A stretch of DNA of 38,180 nt from Paraburkholderia antibiotica (lineage in GTDB: Bacteria; Pseudomonadota; Gammaproteobacteria; Burkholderiales; Burkholderiaceae). The translations under genes were made by a program, and so were the position numbers. This document shows positions 23,775 to 31,980 of this stretch, one piece after another. Each line of letters begins with the position of its first letter. Position 1 is the stretch's first letter. The notes under the pieces are model-generated. The model had not been told where the DNA came from. It searched no databases and worked only from the letters and a program-made list of their open reading frames with translations. The stretch covers positions 1-38,180 of the forward strand of contig NZ_JABBFZ010000037.1 in NCBI RefSeq assembly GCF_012927125.1, in the 5' to 3' direction.

Positions 23775-24444
23775 TTGGAAGCAACCCGGCAAATTTGCGT
23801 TCGATGCGCCGCGATATCGACGAGGCACACCACAGCATGATGAAATAGACCGCTGCAGTCACCGCAAACACCTGCAAGGGCAAATCGCTCTGCAGCGTCG
23901 CATTGCGCGCCACAGTAGCCAACTCGGTGACTGCAATAATCGAGAGCAACGACGAGGCCTTGAGCAACACCGTGTATTCATTGGTAAGCGGCGGCACCGC
24001 CCGGTGGAACATTTGCGGTAGCAGGACATGGCCCCATATCTGCCACGGCCGCATGCCCAGTGCGCGCGCCGCAGCCGCCTGGCCAGCCGGGATGGTCGAC
24101 AGTGCGGCGCGCAGGATCTCGCTAACGTATGCGGTGGTATTGAGCGCCAACGCCAGCACGCCGGCCGTCACCGGTGAAATGCTGATGCCCAGCATGTTCG
24201 GCACGACGTAGTAGGCGATCAGCAACTGGATCAGCAGTGGCGTGCCGCGCATGGCGCTGACATAGACCACAATCGGTGCGCGCACAACCGCCCCGCCGGT
24301 CATCCTTAGCACCATTAGCACCGTCCCAAGCCCGAGTCCGATGGCGAATGCAAGGCTGCTGGTGTAGAGGGTGACGCCGGCACCCTTCACGACACCGTCG
24401 TAGAAGGGCTTGAGGGCGCCGTGCGCAGTGAGCAACTCGATCAT
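23764..24444 (-). CDS. ABC amino acid importer permease 1 (HisQ type)
   Basis: This 226-residue inner-membrane protein has GVTLYTSSLAFAIGLGLGTV at the first membrane segment, the YVSAMRGTPLLIQLLIAYYV block typical of polar amino acid permeases, and the EAA loop EILRAALSTIPAGQAAAARA-LGM. A GAGG ribosome site precedes the start, 13 bases after the stop of the binding-protein gene. It is the partner of permease 2. Confidence 0.9.
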   Translation of the reverse strand: MIELLTAHGALKPFYDGVVKGAGVTLYTSSLAFAIGLGLGTVLMVLRMTGGAVVRAPIVVYVSAMRGTPLLIQLLIAYYVVPNMLGISISPVTAGVLALALNTTAYVSEILRAALSTIPAGQAAAARALGMRPWQIWGHVLLPQMFHRAVPPLTNEYTVLLKASSLLSIIAVTELATVARNATLQSDLPLQVFAVTAAVYFIMLWCASSISRRIERKFAGLLPNVH

Positions 24445-24457
24445 GTTGATACCTCGT

Positions 24458-25312
24458 TCAGAGGGCGCCTTTGGGCAGATAGTCGGAGGTCGGCAAATTC
24501 AGGGGCTCTCCGAACCATTTCTTCTGAAGCTCGGCCAACTTGCCGTTGGCGCGCATTTCGTCCAGCGTCCTGTTGATAAACGCACGGATGTCCGGATCTT
24601 GCGGGTTGACGACCCAAGCGAGCAGCTTGCGTTCGCCGAGCTCGCCGATGGTCTTGAATGCACCCGGTTCGCGGCGCACCTGCACCGACAGGACGTTCGA
24701 CGGCACCACCCCGACGTCCAGGGTCCCGTTACTCAGCGCGACGCTAACGTCGGGGTAGGCCTGCAACAACTTGATTTCGGCGAACCCCTTGCCGTACTTC
24801 GCCTTCAACTGGCGGTCGTACTCCTGCAATGCAGGCTGCGCCAGCGATCCCATCTGCGTACCGACTGTCTTCCCAACCGCGTCCTCCGGCTTGACAATCG
24901 CCGCGTTGCGCGCATTGACCACGAACATTGAACGCACTTCGCCGACCGGCTCAGTGAACGCAAAGCGTTTGGCGCGTTCGTCCGTGATGCCGACGCTGGT
25001 GGCAACAAAGTCGAACTTGTGTGACAACAAGCCCGGCAACAGGCCCTGGAACGGCAGGTTCAGCTGCACCAGCTTGACCCCCAGCTTGTTCGCCATATAT
25101 TCGAGAATGTCGTGCCCGTAACCGACGACTGCGCCGTTCTGCACGAATTCGTAGGGTTCGTAGGCGGCTTCGGTGCCGACTGTCAGTTGCCCGCGCGCCT
25201 TGATGTCGGCCAGCGTACCGCCTTCAGCCAGCGCCAGCGCCGGCATGCAAGCGATGACCACAGTGGCGATGGCGCTCTTGATTGCGGCTCGGCGATTGAG
25301 TCTGGTTGTCAT
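24458..25312 (-). CDS. Periplasmic substrate-binding protein of the amino acid ABC importer
   Basis: This 284-residue protein starts with a signal peptide (NRRAAIKSAIATVVIACMPA then LALA, cleavage near residue 29). The mature part is a family 3 solute-binding protein: LTVGTEAAYEPYEFV, FQGLLPGLLSHKFDFVATSV-GITDERAKRFAFTEP and a C-terminal KWFGEPL. Binding residues for the amino acid alpha-carboxylate (Arg in DERAKR region) are present, but the side-chain specificity is not readable. It is the first gene of the operon and should be the most highly expressed. The associated enzymes suggest asparagine, aspartate or a guanidino amino acid. Confidence 0.9.
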   Translation of the reverse strand: MTTRLNRRAAIKSAIATVVIACMPALALAEGGTLADIKARGQLTVGTEAAYEPYEFVQNGAVVGYGHDILEYMANKLGVKLVQLNLPFQGLLPGLLSHKFDFVATSVGITDERAKRFAFTEPVGEVRSMFVVNARNAAIVKPEDAVGKTVGTQMGSLAQPALQEYDRQLKAKYGKGFAEIKLLQAYPDVSVALSNGTLDVGVVPSNVLSVQVRREPGAFKTIGELGERKLLAWVVNPQDPDIRAFINRTLDEMRANGKLAELQKKWFGEPLNLPTSDYLPKGAL

Positions 25313-25423
25313 GTCGTCTCCTTGATTTAATGGATCGTTGTGCAGTGGATATTAGTGCGCAGCGAACCGCATGGAAAATGATTCTTTTAGTGGTATGGTT
25401 TCGAAAAATGAGACCTTTCGACC

Positions 25424-26308
25424 ATGAGCCAACAGGACTTTAACGAGCGCGATCTGCGCTCGCTGCGCATCTTCTGCACCGTCGCCCAGGCCGGAGGATT
25501 CAGCGCCGCCGAACACCGGCTCAACATGTCGAAAGCGTCAATCAGCCGCCATATCAGGGAGGTTGAGGAGCGCTTGGGCGTGCGCCTGTGCGAGCGTGGT
25601 CCGACGGGATTCAAGCTGACCGTGGCCGGTGTCGTCGCGGTGGACCTTGCCACGAACGCACTCAAGTTTCTGGAGCGCATCCGGCCCGAGATCGATTCGG
25701 TGCGCGGCGTGTTATCGGGCACACTATCGATCGGCATGGTTGAACATCTGATCAACCATCACCAGTGCCGGATTCCGGAAGCGCTGGCCGAACTCAAGCG
25801 GCGCGCCCCCGATGTACAGCCGGAGATCATCGTCATGACCTTCACCAACCTCGGCCAGGCGCTACGTGAGCGTCGGGTCGACGTGGCGATCAGCGGGATG
25901 TACGCGAAGGACCGCGTATTTGACTACCGCACTCTTTTTATCGAAATTCATCGGGTCTATTCCGTCCTGCAGGCCGGAGACGGACCCCACAACCGCCTAC
26001 CCCTCGTCTACCGCCCTCACCCTTTTGTTGAGCAGACGCTGGCCAATCACGGCTTCGAGCGTGGCCCTGATGCGGGGGGGCTTGAAGCGATTGCGCTGCT
26101 GGCCGCAACCGGCGACTACGCTGGCCTGCTTCCGGAACATTATGCGAACCTGGTAACGCAGCGCTATGCGATCGAGGCACTTCCGCAGGGTCCGGTATTT
26201 CACAACACGATTTGCGCGATCACCGAGGCGTCACGCCCGCTAACACGTCGGATCGAATTGTTCCTCGATATTCTGGATGAGTTGCACGACGTTGAGCGTG
26301 GCCACTGA
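25424..26308 (+). CDS. LysR-type regulator, divergent from the ABC/asparaginase operon
   Basis: This 294-residue protein has the LysR helix-turn-helix (RDLRSLRIFCTVAQAGGFSA, then AEHRLNMSKASISRHIREVE, about 9-50) and an effector domain that starts near residue 95 (SGTLSIGMVEHLINHHQCRI). Its start is 112 bases from the divergent binding-protein gene, the standard arrangement for a LysR activator and its target. It most likely controls the importer, ureohydrolase, asparaginase and perhaps aspartase genes. The inducer is unknown. The intergenic region 25313-25423 is A/T-rich near 25373-25395 and should contain both promoters. Confidence 0.88.
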   Translation: MSQQDFNERDLRSLRIFCTVAQAGGFSAAEHRLNMSKASISRHIREVEERLGVRLCERGPTGFKLTVAGVVAVDLATNALKFLERIRPEIDSVRGVLSGTLSIGMVEHLINHHQCRIPEALAELKRRAPDVQPEIIVMTFTNLGQALRERRVDVAISGMYAKDRVFDYRTLFIEIHRVYSVLQAGDGPHNRLPLVYRPHPFVEQTLANHGFERGPDAGGLEAIALLAATGDYAGLLPEHYANLVTQRYAIEALPQGPVFHNTICAITEASRPLTRRIELFLDILDELHDVERGH

Positions 26309-26329
26309 ATACGACTCTGTCGGGGTCTT

Positions 26330-27071
26330 GCTGCTTCAATTGACGGGATTCGCAGACTCTCCGTTTGCAAGCACTTACCTGGACTTCCGATCATCGTCGA
26401 CGTGGCGCCTGCAGAAAGCGACATTTACGCTGAGTGGCAACGCCGGGCCACGCGACTCGGGATCGCGATGGCAGTGTTCGGCGCGATCCTTGGGGGCGGC
26501 TCGCTGCTCGCTGTCGCGAGAACTCACGAGGCGACCGCTGGCGGAATCGAAACTACAGCGTCTGGCGCGTACCGACGCCCTCACGGGGCTGAGCAACCGG
26601 GGAACCTTTGACGAAACGTTGCTGAAGGAATGGCAACAGGCCAACCGCACGGGCCATCCGCTCTCGTTGCTGTTCGTCGACATCGATCAGTTCAAGGCGT
26701 AGAACCACTATTATGGTCATCAGGCGGGCGATGAGGTGCTACGGGCCGTTGTTCAATGCGTCGCCCTGTGCGTTCGCCGACCGCCCAACCGCGCGGCCCG
26801 GTATGGTGGGGAAGAGTTCACAGTGACCCTTCCCGATACCGACGCGACTGGTGCCACGAACATTGCCGAAACCATCCGGCACGCTGTTTTTGATCTCGAC
26901 ATTGAACACGCCCAGAGTCCGTACGGCCGTGTGACTGCGAGCATCGGCGTAGTCATGTCCCACGGGCGCGGGATTGACGATAGCGCTGTGCTGGTGAAGA
27001 TGGCTGACTCGGCCCTGTATGAAGCAAAATCGACTGGCCGTAACCGGGTGTGCGAAGCATCGTGTATGTGA
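26330..27071 (+). pseudogene. Diguanylate cyclase (sensor-GGDEF), decayed
   Basis: A C-terminal piece of a membrane-anchored GGDEF protein. It opens in one frame with DGIRRLSVCKHLPGLPIIVD, the end of a dCACHE-type sensor domain, then a membrane helix (LGIAMAVFGAILGGGSLLAV). Near 26515-26525 the frame shifts, continuing as ELTRRPLAESKLQRLARTDA and LTGLSNRGTFD. At 26700-26702 an in-frame TAG replaces the Tyr codon of the conserved FKxYND/HxYGHQAGD segment. After it the frame continues to the active-site motif RYGGEEF and the end at 27071. The inhibitory RxxD site is altered (RPPN). The 5' part is also missing. The gene cannot make a full enzyme. Confidence 0.85.
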
Positions 27072-27454
27072 GGCAGGTGTCTCCCGTGTCGAAAACGACA
27101 CGTACCCGGGGGTTGGGAAGCGGGCTGCAATAGCGGGCCACATTAAAGCTGTCACAGCCTGTACGTTGACGATTCGGGCCGACGAACCGAAGCAGCGACA
27201 ATGTTGACTGCAGTGGCAAGTAAACTCAAAACTGAGAAAGACTTCTTCACGCGGCACCGAATACGATCATGGTAGTTGTCAGCGCAACGTCTCACTCTGT
27301 ATCGGAAGCCGCCAACACTGCCAGAACCATTGCCGTAACACCGACGAGCCGCCGATGATTCGTCAATGTCGAACTGGCTGGTCGAAGGGAAATGTCAGGA
27401 CGTGTGTCGCGTTTCGCGACACACGTCGGCGAGAGAGATCACGCCGACGCCAGC
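27072..27454. other. Intergenic stretch
   Basis: No gene is seen. It contains a small GTGTCG-AAAA-CGACAC hairpin near 27086-27101 after the GGDEF remnant and the strong hairpin at 27399-27427 that follows the porin gene. Confidence 0.5.
27399..27427 (-). terminator. Strong hairpin after the porin gene
   Basis: A perfect 13-base-pair stem (GACGTGTGTCGCG and its complement) with a TTT loop, 28-56 bases beyond the porin stop. It lacks a clear T-run but its stability suggests a terminator or 3'-end protector for the porin mRNA. Confidence 0.55.
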
Positions 27455-28534
27455 CTAGAACACATGTTTGATACCGGCGTGAGATACAAACTGACTGTTT
27501 GTTGACGACGGTGCAGTCAGGAATACGGACGCCTTCGTTCCCGGTCCGGTAGCGCGTTGCGCAGCAACGTCAAAATACAGGTCAGTCCGTTTTGACAGAA
27601 AATAATGAAATCCCGTGTTTATCGTGTACCAGCGCGCCTGCTGAAACCGGTCCGCCGACAGTTGCCCGGCGAGAAGCACGTCTGGCCGCACCCGGTATGT
27701 CGTTCCGAGGCGCAGAATCTGGTCGGTTGCAGTAGTTGCGCCGAGTTTGAGTTCCGTGTTCGAGTAAGTGACGGACGGTGTCCATGCACCGAGTTCGTAG
27801 AGTGCACCAACCGCCACGATGCGTTGCTTGTCGACAGTAAGCGTCGTACTGCTTTGAACGGGCACACCGAGCACGGTCGGGACGCCCAGGCTTCCGGCCC
27901 GTATCGGTGCACCGTTGATGTCGGTGTACACGACAATGGCAGAGAACGGGCCATGGGTATATTTCGCGTTCGCGCTGATCGCGCGTCCGGCGTTGGTTGT
28001 CAGTGCGCCGGCGCCCTGCCCGAATGCATACATGGTTCCAAACGTAAAACCCTTAAAATCGGCGCTGCGGAACTGTGCCGAGTTGTTCAGCCGCTCACCG
28101 GAGGCACGATCGAGGTCCGCGTTTTCAACGCTGTATATCCCGCAGGTAAAGCAGGACATGTAGGGGTCGAGCAGGATGGTGAAGTCATATTGCCGGCCCA
28201 GCGTGATCTGCCCGACGCTGTTTTGGGCCAGACCGACGTAGGCCTGCTTGCCAAACATCAGGCCTCCCTGCCCGAGCGCACCGGTCGTGCTCGAGAAACC
28301 ATTCTCGATCTTGAAGAGCGCCGTCATGCCGTCGCCCAGATCTTCCACGCCCGTAAAGCCAAGCGAATTGTCCTTGCTGATGCCGCTCTGGAACATCACG
28401 GATGAATGTCCGCCCAGGTTGTTCACATAGGTAAGACCGTTGTCGATGCTTCCATAGAGCGTCACCGACGACTGAGCAAAGATGCTGGTAACAACGCCCT
28501 GCAACAACATACCTACCGCGAGATGACGCTTCAT
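27455..28534 (-). CDS. Gram-negative general porin (porin_4 / OmpC-like)
   Basis: This 359-residue outer-membrane protein has a signal peptide ending at about residue 21 (SIFAQ|SS), the porin opening SSVTLYGSIDNGLTYVNN, the SGISKDNSLGFTGVEDLGDG segment, many alternating amphipathic strands, and a C-terminal Phe (KHVF) required for BAM-dependent insertion. It should form a trimeric 16-stranded channel for small solutes. ATG 28534 has an AAGGAG ribosome site. A divergent LysR gene lies 317 bases away, with two dyads between them, so the porin may be regulated together with a local catabolic operon. Confidence 0.9.
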   Translation of the reverse strand: MKRHLAVGMLLQGVVTSIFAQSSVTLYGSIDNGLTYVNNLGGHSSVMFQSGISKDNSLGFTGVEDLGDGMTALFKIENGFSSTTGALGQGGLMFGKQAYVGLAQNSVGQITLGRQYDFTILLDPYMSCFTCGIYSVENADLDRASGERLNNSAQFRSADFKGFTFGTMYAFGQGAGALTTNAGRAISANAKYTHGPFSAIVVYTDINGAPIRAGSLGVPTVLGVPVQSSTTLTVDKQRIVAVGALYELGAWTPSVTYSNTELKLGATTATDQILRLGTTYRVRPDVLLAGQLSADRFQQARWYTINTGFHYFLSKRTDLYFDVAAQRATGPGTKASVFLTAPSSTNSQFVSHAGIKHVF

Positions 28535-28657
28535 GGACAGTCTCCTTATGGTTATCCGTATGAACAACAGGTCAAGCACTCCGTTACTTCTCCCTATCCG
28601 TTCATCGTGAACTGAGAGTTTTTATTTAATATTCCTAATTTAATTTTTTCTGGGTGA

Positions 28658-28673
28658 GTACTTTCCAAGGTAC
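28658..28673. promoter_or_regulatory. Imperfect dyad GTACTTTCCAAGGTAC
   Basis: A 16-base imperfect dyad with GTAC at both ends, between the divergent porin and LysR genes and adjacent to a stronger dyad. Candidate binding site, possibly one half of a two-site LysR operator. Confidence 0.4.
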
Positions 28674-28677
28674 TTTA

Positions 28678-28700
28678 ATTGCCGTTTCTAAAACGGCAAT
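28678..28700. promoter_or_regulatory. Perfect 10-base inverted repeat, candidate LysR operator
   Basis: ATTGCCGTTT and AAACGGCAAT flank a 3-base CTA centre, about 145 bases from the porin start and 152 from the LysR start. The ATTGC...GCAAT arms and location fit a LysR recognition site. It could also act as a hairpin in RNA, but no gene ends here. Confidence 0.55.
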
Positions 28701-28851
28701 CGCTATCCTTGACAGGTGCGGACAGGCAAGTGACCATTGCTTCGCTCACGTTTGACCTGGATCATAGGCAGTCAGAATACGCGAGGGAAGCTGCAGTTGT
28801 GTTATCTTGACAACCAGTGGTTTTCACCTCTCAAATCAGCTCATTCCTCTC

Positions 28852-29805
28852 ATGAAACTCCATCAGCTACAGGCTCTCGTCGCGGTCGCTGATACCGGCA
28901 GCATTCGTGCAGCGGCCCGTTTGACCGGGCTGTCACAGACAGCAGTGAGCAAGGCGTTGCGCGAACTGGAAAGCGAGCAGCAGCTGTCGCTGCTTCAGCG
29001 TAGTGCAGGTGGCGTCGGATTTACCGAGACTGGACACAAGGTGCTGGGACATGCACGACTGGTGCTGGGTCAGCTCGAGCGAGCAAATGCCGAATTGAGT
29101 GAACTTCGTGGGGAGGTCGCCGGCAGGCTGGCCATCAGTGTCGCACCTTGGATTGTCCCGGCCTTTCTGGCCGACACGGTCCAGCGTTTTCGCCAGCGCA
29201 TGCCGGGCGTGCAGCTGGAAATCTTCGAAAGCCTGACCGGCGTTGCGCTCCCCCGTCTACGCGACGGCGTCATCGATTTGATGGTGGGCTCATTTACAGC
29301 CGCGATGTCGGTTCAGGAATTCGACAGCGAACCGCTGATGACCTATCAGTCGTGTGTCGTCGCACGGCGTGGCCATCCCAGTGCAGACAGGACGTCGCTG
29401 CATCAGCTTCTGGAAGACGATTGGGTGGTGAACTACACACCCGCGAGCTACCCCGCCATGATGCGCAATCTCTTCTGGCAGCACGGTGTGACGATCGAAT
29501 CGCATCGGCTGCACTGTGCGCATTCAAGCTCGCTGATGTTCGAACTGGTGCAGCATGCCGACATGCTCGGTTACTGTTCGCAGCCGTTGCTGGTTCTCGA
29601 GCCCAACTGGGACGGCATACAGGCGCTCAATCTCACCGAACGCTTCGAGGCGAACCACCTCGACGTCATCACCCGCCGCACCGCGATGCGCAACCCCACT
29701 GCCAAGTGTTTTGTGGACTGCCTGCGCAGTGTGATCAAGCAGCGCTCCCGTTCGGCCGCCAAAAGGGACCGGGCCCTCTTCGATCTGCTGACCCTCGCCT
29801 TCTAG
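28852..29805 (+). CDS. LysR-type regulator, divergent from the porin
   Basis: This 317-residue protein has the LysR N-terminal winged helix (MKLHQLQALVAVADTGSIRA, then ARLTGLSQTAVSKALRELES) and an effector domain from about residue 90 (GRLAISVAPWIVPAFLADTV). ATG 28852 is chosen by family alignment; an upstream TTG at 28807 would add residues with no similarity. The ribosome site is weak. Its targets are probably the divergent porin and perhaps the downstream transporter, amidohydrolase and aldolase genes, which point the same way. The inducer is unknown. Confidence 0.87.
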   Translation: MKLHQLQALVAVADTGSIRAAARLTGLSQTAVSKALRELESEQQLSLLQRSAGGVGFTETGHKVLGHARLVLGQLERANAELSELRGEVAGRLAISVAPWIVPAFLADTVQRFRQRMPGVQLEIFESLTGVALPRLRDGVIDLMVGSFTAAMSVQEFDSEPLMTYQSCVVARRGHPSADRTSLHQLLEDDWVVNYTPASYPAMMRNLFWQHGVTIESHRLHCAHSSSLMFELVQHADMLGYCSQPLLVLEPNWDGIQALNLTERFEANHLDVITRRTAMRNPTAKCFVDCLRSVIKQRSRSAAKRDRALFDLLTLAF

Positions 29806-30261
29806 ACCAGGCACCGCTCACACCATTTCTGCAGACATCGGGGCGTGCCCGTTCGCGCGAGAGAACGGCCCGGAAGGACCAGCGTGTCCTGCGATATGGC
29901 AATGCCATGGCGGTGTCCAACGAAGATCGGAAGTCTTCCGATGAAAACCAGCGGTTGTCGAGACAACGGGATTGCGGCTTCTCGCACTGAATCTGTCCGC
30001 CTATGCTTCTTTCCATGGTGAGCACGGAAGGCGCATCCGCGCCGGATCGCGCAGGTGGCCGCGAGACCAGGTAACCGTTCGGCACCCCTTGCCGCGCCTT
30101 GGGGACGTTCCGATCGAAAGATTTGCAGGCACATTCCGGTGCGGCCTGCCTGGCAACCGGAAACGTCAGTCGGGCAAGCCGGCACGCCACACACCCAAGC
30201 CAACAATAGAAGTGAAGTCGGGCCACTATCAGGCTCAGTCAATTCATCACAGGAGACAGGA
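29806..30261. other. Intergenic stretch before the MHS transporter
   Basis: No gene is supported. A CCGTTC-N8-GAACGG hairpin at about 29849-29868 may end the LysR transcript. The ribosome site AGGAGACAGGA directly precedes ATG 30262. Open frames extending the transporter upstream have no family similarity. Confidence 0.45.
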
Positions 30262-31578
30262 ATGAGCACGAAACCGGCGTCGTCACCGGCCATGCTAAAA
30301 AAAGTTGTATTCGCTTCAGTGCTGGGCAATGCGTTTGAGTGGTTTGATTTCGTCATCTATGGGATGTTCGCGGCGACGATTGCGAAGCTCTATTTTCCCG
30401 CGGGTGATCCGCTCGCCTCATTGTCGCTGACTCTGGCAACCTTTGGCGTGGGATTCGCGGTTCGGCCACTCGGCGGTGTCCTGCTCGGCATGTATGGCGA
30501 CCGCATGGGTCGTAAGCGGGCGCTGTCCGTCACCATTATCCTGATGGCCGTCGGCACGGGCATGATCGGCCTGCTGCCGACTTACGCTGCGATCGGTCTT
30601 GCCGCACCCATCCTGATCATGGTTGCACGCATGATCCAGGGGCTTTCCGCAGGTGGAGAATTCAGCGGCGCGACCACGATGTTGATCGAGTTCGCACCCT
30701 CCGACCGCCGCGGCTTCTTCGGTAGCTTCCAGATGTGCTCGCAAGCCCTGTCGATTTCCTGTGGTGCGGCAGTCGCATGGCTGCTGACGTCACAATTGAA
30801 TACGGTCCAGTTCGAGTCATGGGGATGGCGTTTGCCGTTCCTGTTCGGTGTTCTCGTCGGTCCTGTAGGATGGCTGATCCGCTCGAAAATCGACGAGTCG
30901 CCCGAGTTTCTCGCGCTTGCCCGGGCAAACAGTCGCGGCGCGCGGAGGATCGCCAGAACCACGCTGAGTGAACTCTTCTCACATCATTCGCGCGCGATGC
31001 TTGCCGCCATCGGCATTTGCGTTGTCGGCACCGTGTCCTCGTATGTCTTTAATTTTTTCGTTCCGATTTTCGCGCGACAACAACTCGGCATCCCGGCGAC
31101 CGAGGCGAATCTGAGTACGTTTCTCAGCACCGCCATCGTCGTGGCGCTCTGCCCGTTCACCGGCCACCTGTCCGACAGGTATGGACGCAAATCTGTGCTG
31201 CTGCCGGGGATCGTGTGTTATGGCGTCACTGCGTGGCTGCTCTTTCATCATTTCGTTGCTGCGCCTTCGTTCATTTCCCTGCTGACGATGCAGGCCGGCG
31301 TCTCGTTCTTTATGAGCTTCATATGGGGACCGGCTCCCGTTGCCTTGACAGAAATCTTCCCAGTGGAAGTCAGGTCGACTGGAGCCGCACTGGCATACAA
31401 CTTCTCCGCGATGATTTTCGGTGGCCTGGCGCCGTTCACCAACACGTGGCTTGTGAAGGTGACGGGAAGCAATCTCGCTCCGATCTATTACGTCGAGTTC
31501 AGCGTGCTGCTTGGAATCGTGGGCACCTGTCTGTTTCCGGGTGCGGCACGTCTCAACGCGACTGCTCGTGCTGTTTGA
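30262..31578 (+). CDS. MFS transporter of the metabolite:H+ symporter (MHS) type
   Basis: This 438-residue inner-membrane protein has about 12 hydrophobic segments. It shows the MHS-family opening GNAFEWFDFVIYGMFA, the loop 2-3 signature GDRMGRKRALSVTI, ARMIQGLSAGGEFSGATTML in TM4-5, and the second-half repeat GHLSDRYGRKSVLLPG. MHS proteins take up citrate, 2-oxoglutarate, proline, betaine or shikimate-like solutes with protons. ATG 30262 has a consensus AGGAG ribosome site. The following M20 amidohydrolase and threonine aldolase genes suggest that the substrate is an N-acylated or beta-hydroxy amino acid, an inference from context. Confidence 0.87.
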   Translation: MSTKPASSPAMLKKVVFASVLGNAFEWFDFVIYGMFAATIAKLYFPAGDPLASLSLTLATFGVGFAVRPLGGVLLGMYGDRMGRKRALSVTIILMAVGTGMIGLLPTYAAIGLAAPILIMVARMIQGLSAGGEFSGATTMLIEFAPSDRRGFFGSFQMCSQALSISCGAAVAWLLTSQLNTVQFESWGWRLPFLFGVLVGPVGWLIRSKIDESPEFLALARANSRGARRIARTTLSELFSHHSRAMLAAIGICVVGTVSSYVFNFFVPIFARQQLGIPATEANLSTFLSTAIVVALCPFTGHLSDRYGRKSVLLPGIVCYGVTAWLLFHHFVAAPSFISLLTMQAGVSFFMSFIWGPAPVALTEIFPVEVRSTGAALAYNFSAMIFGGLAPFTNTWLVKVTGSNLAPIYYVEFSVLLGIVGTCLFPGAARLNATARAV

Positions 31579-31980
31579 AATCGAGCGATCAGGTAATCGG
31601 CAGGCACGCTTCTGTAGCAAGTTGAGCATCTCAAACGCTCAACCGACAATGATCAACAGCGCTGATGGATTGTCGTGCAAGTTGTGAATCGAACACTCCG
31701 GTGAGGTCTTCGCCATATATCAGCTATCAATATGCTCCGCCGGTGGGAGTGCCTCGACAGGCTGGACGGCATATCTGCCATACCCACACACTGGATGGTG
31801 CGCACAGTTGAATGCCCGAATAGCATCTGTTTTACAGAACATATTATTTAGCAATAGAAATTATATTTTCTCTTCGACTTAAAATCACAATAGGGCTCTG
31901 CTTATGAAACGCGTCACTACGTTGAACAGACTGCTGCGGACGACTTCCGACTCCAGGCTATGCAAGCAAGGAGCCGCGCA
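31579..31980. other. Intergenic stretch before the M20 gene
   Basis: No gene is seen. A GTTGAGC-N9-GCTCAAC hairpin at 31621-31643 may end the transporter transcript. The stretch 31838-31890 is strongly A/T-rich against the GC-rich background and probably holds the promoter of the amidohydrolase-aldolase pair. Confidence 0.5.
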
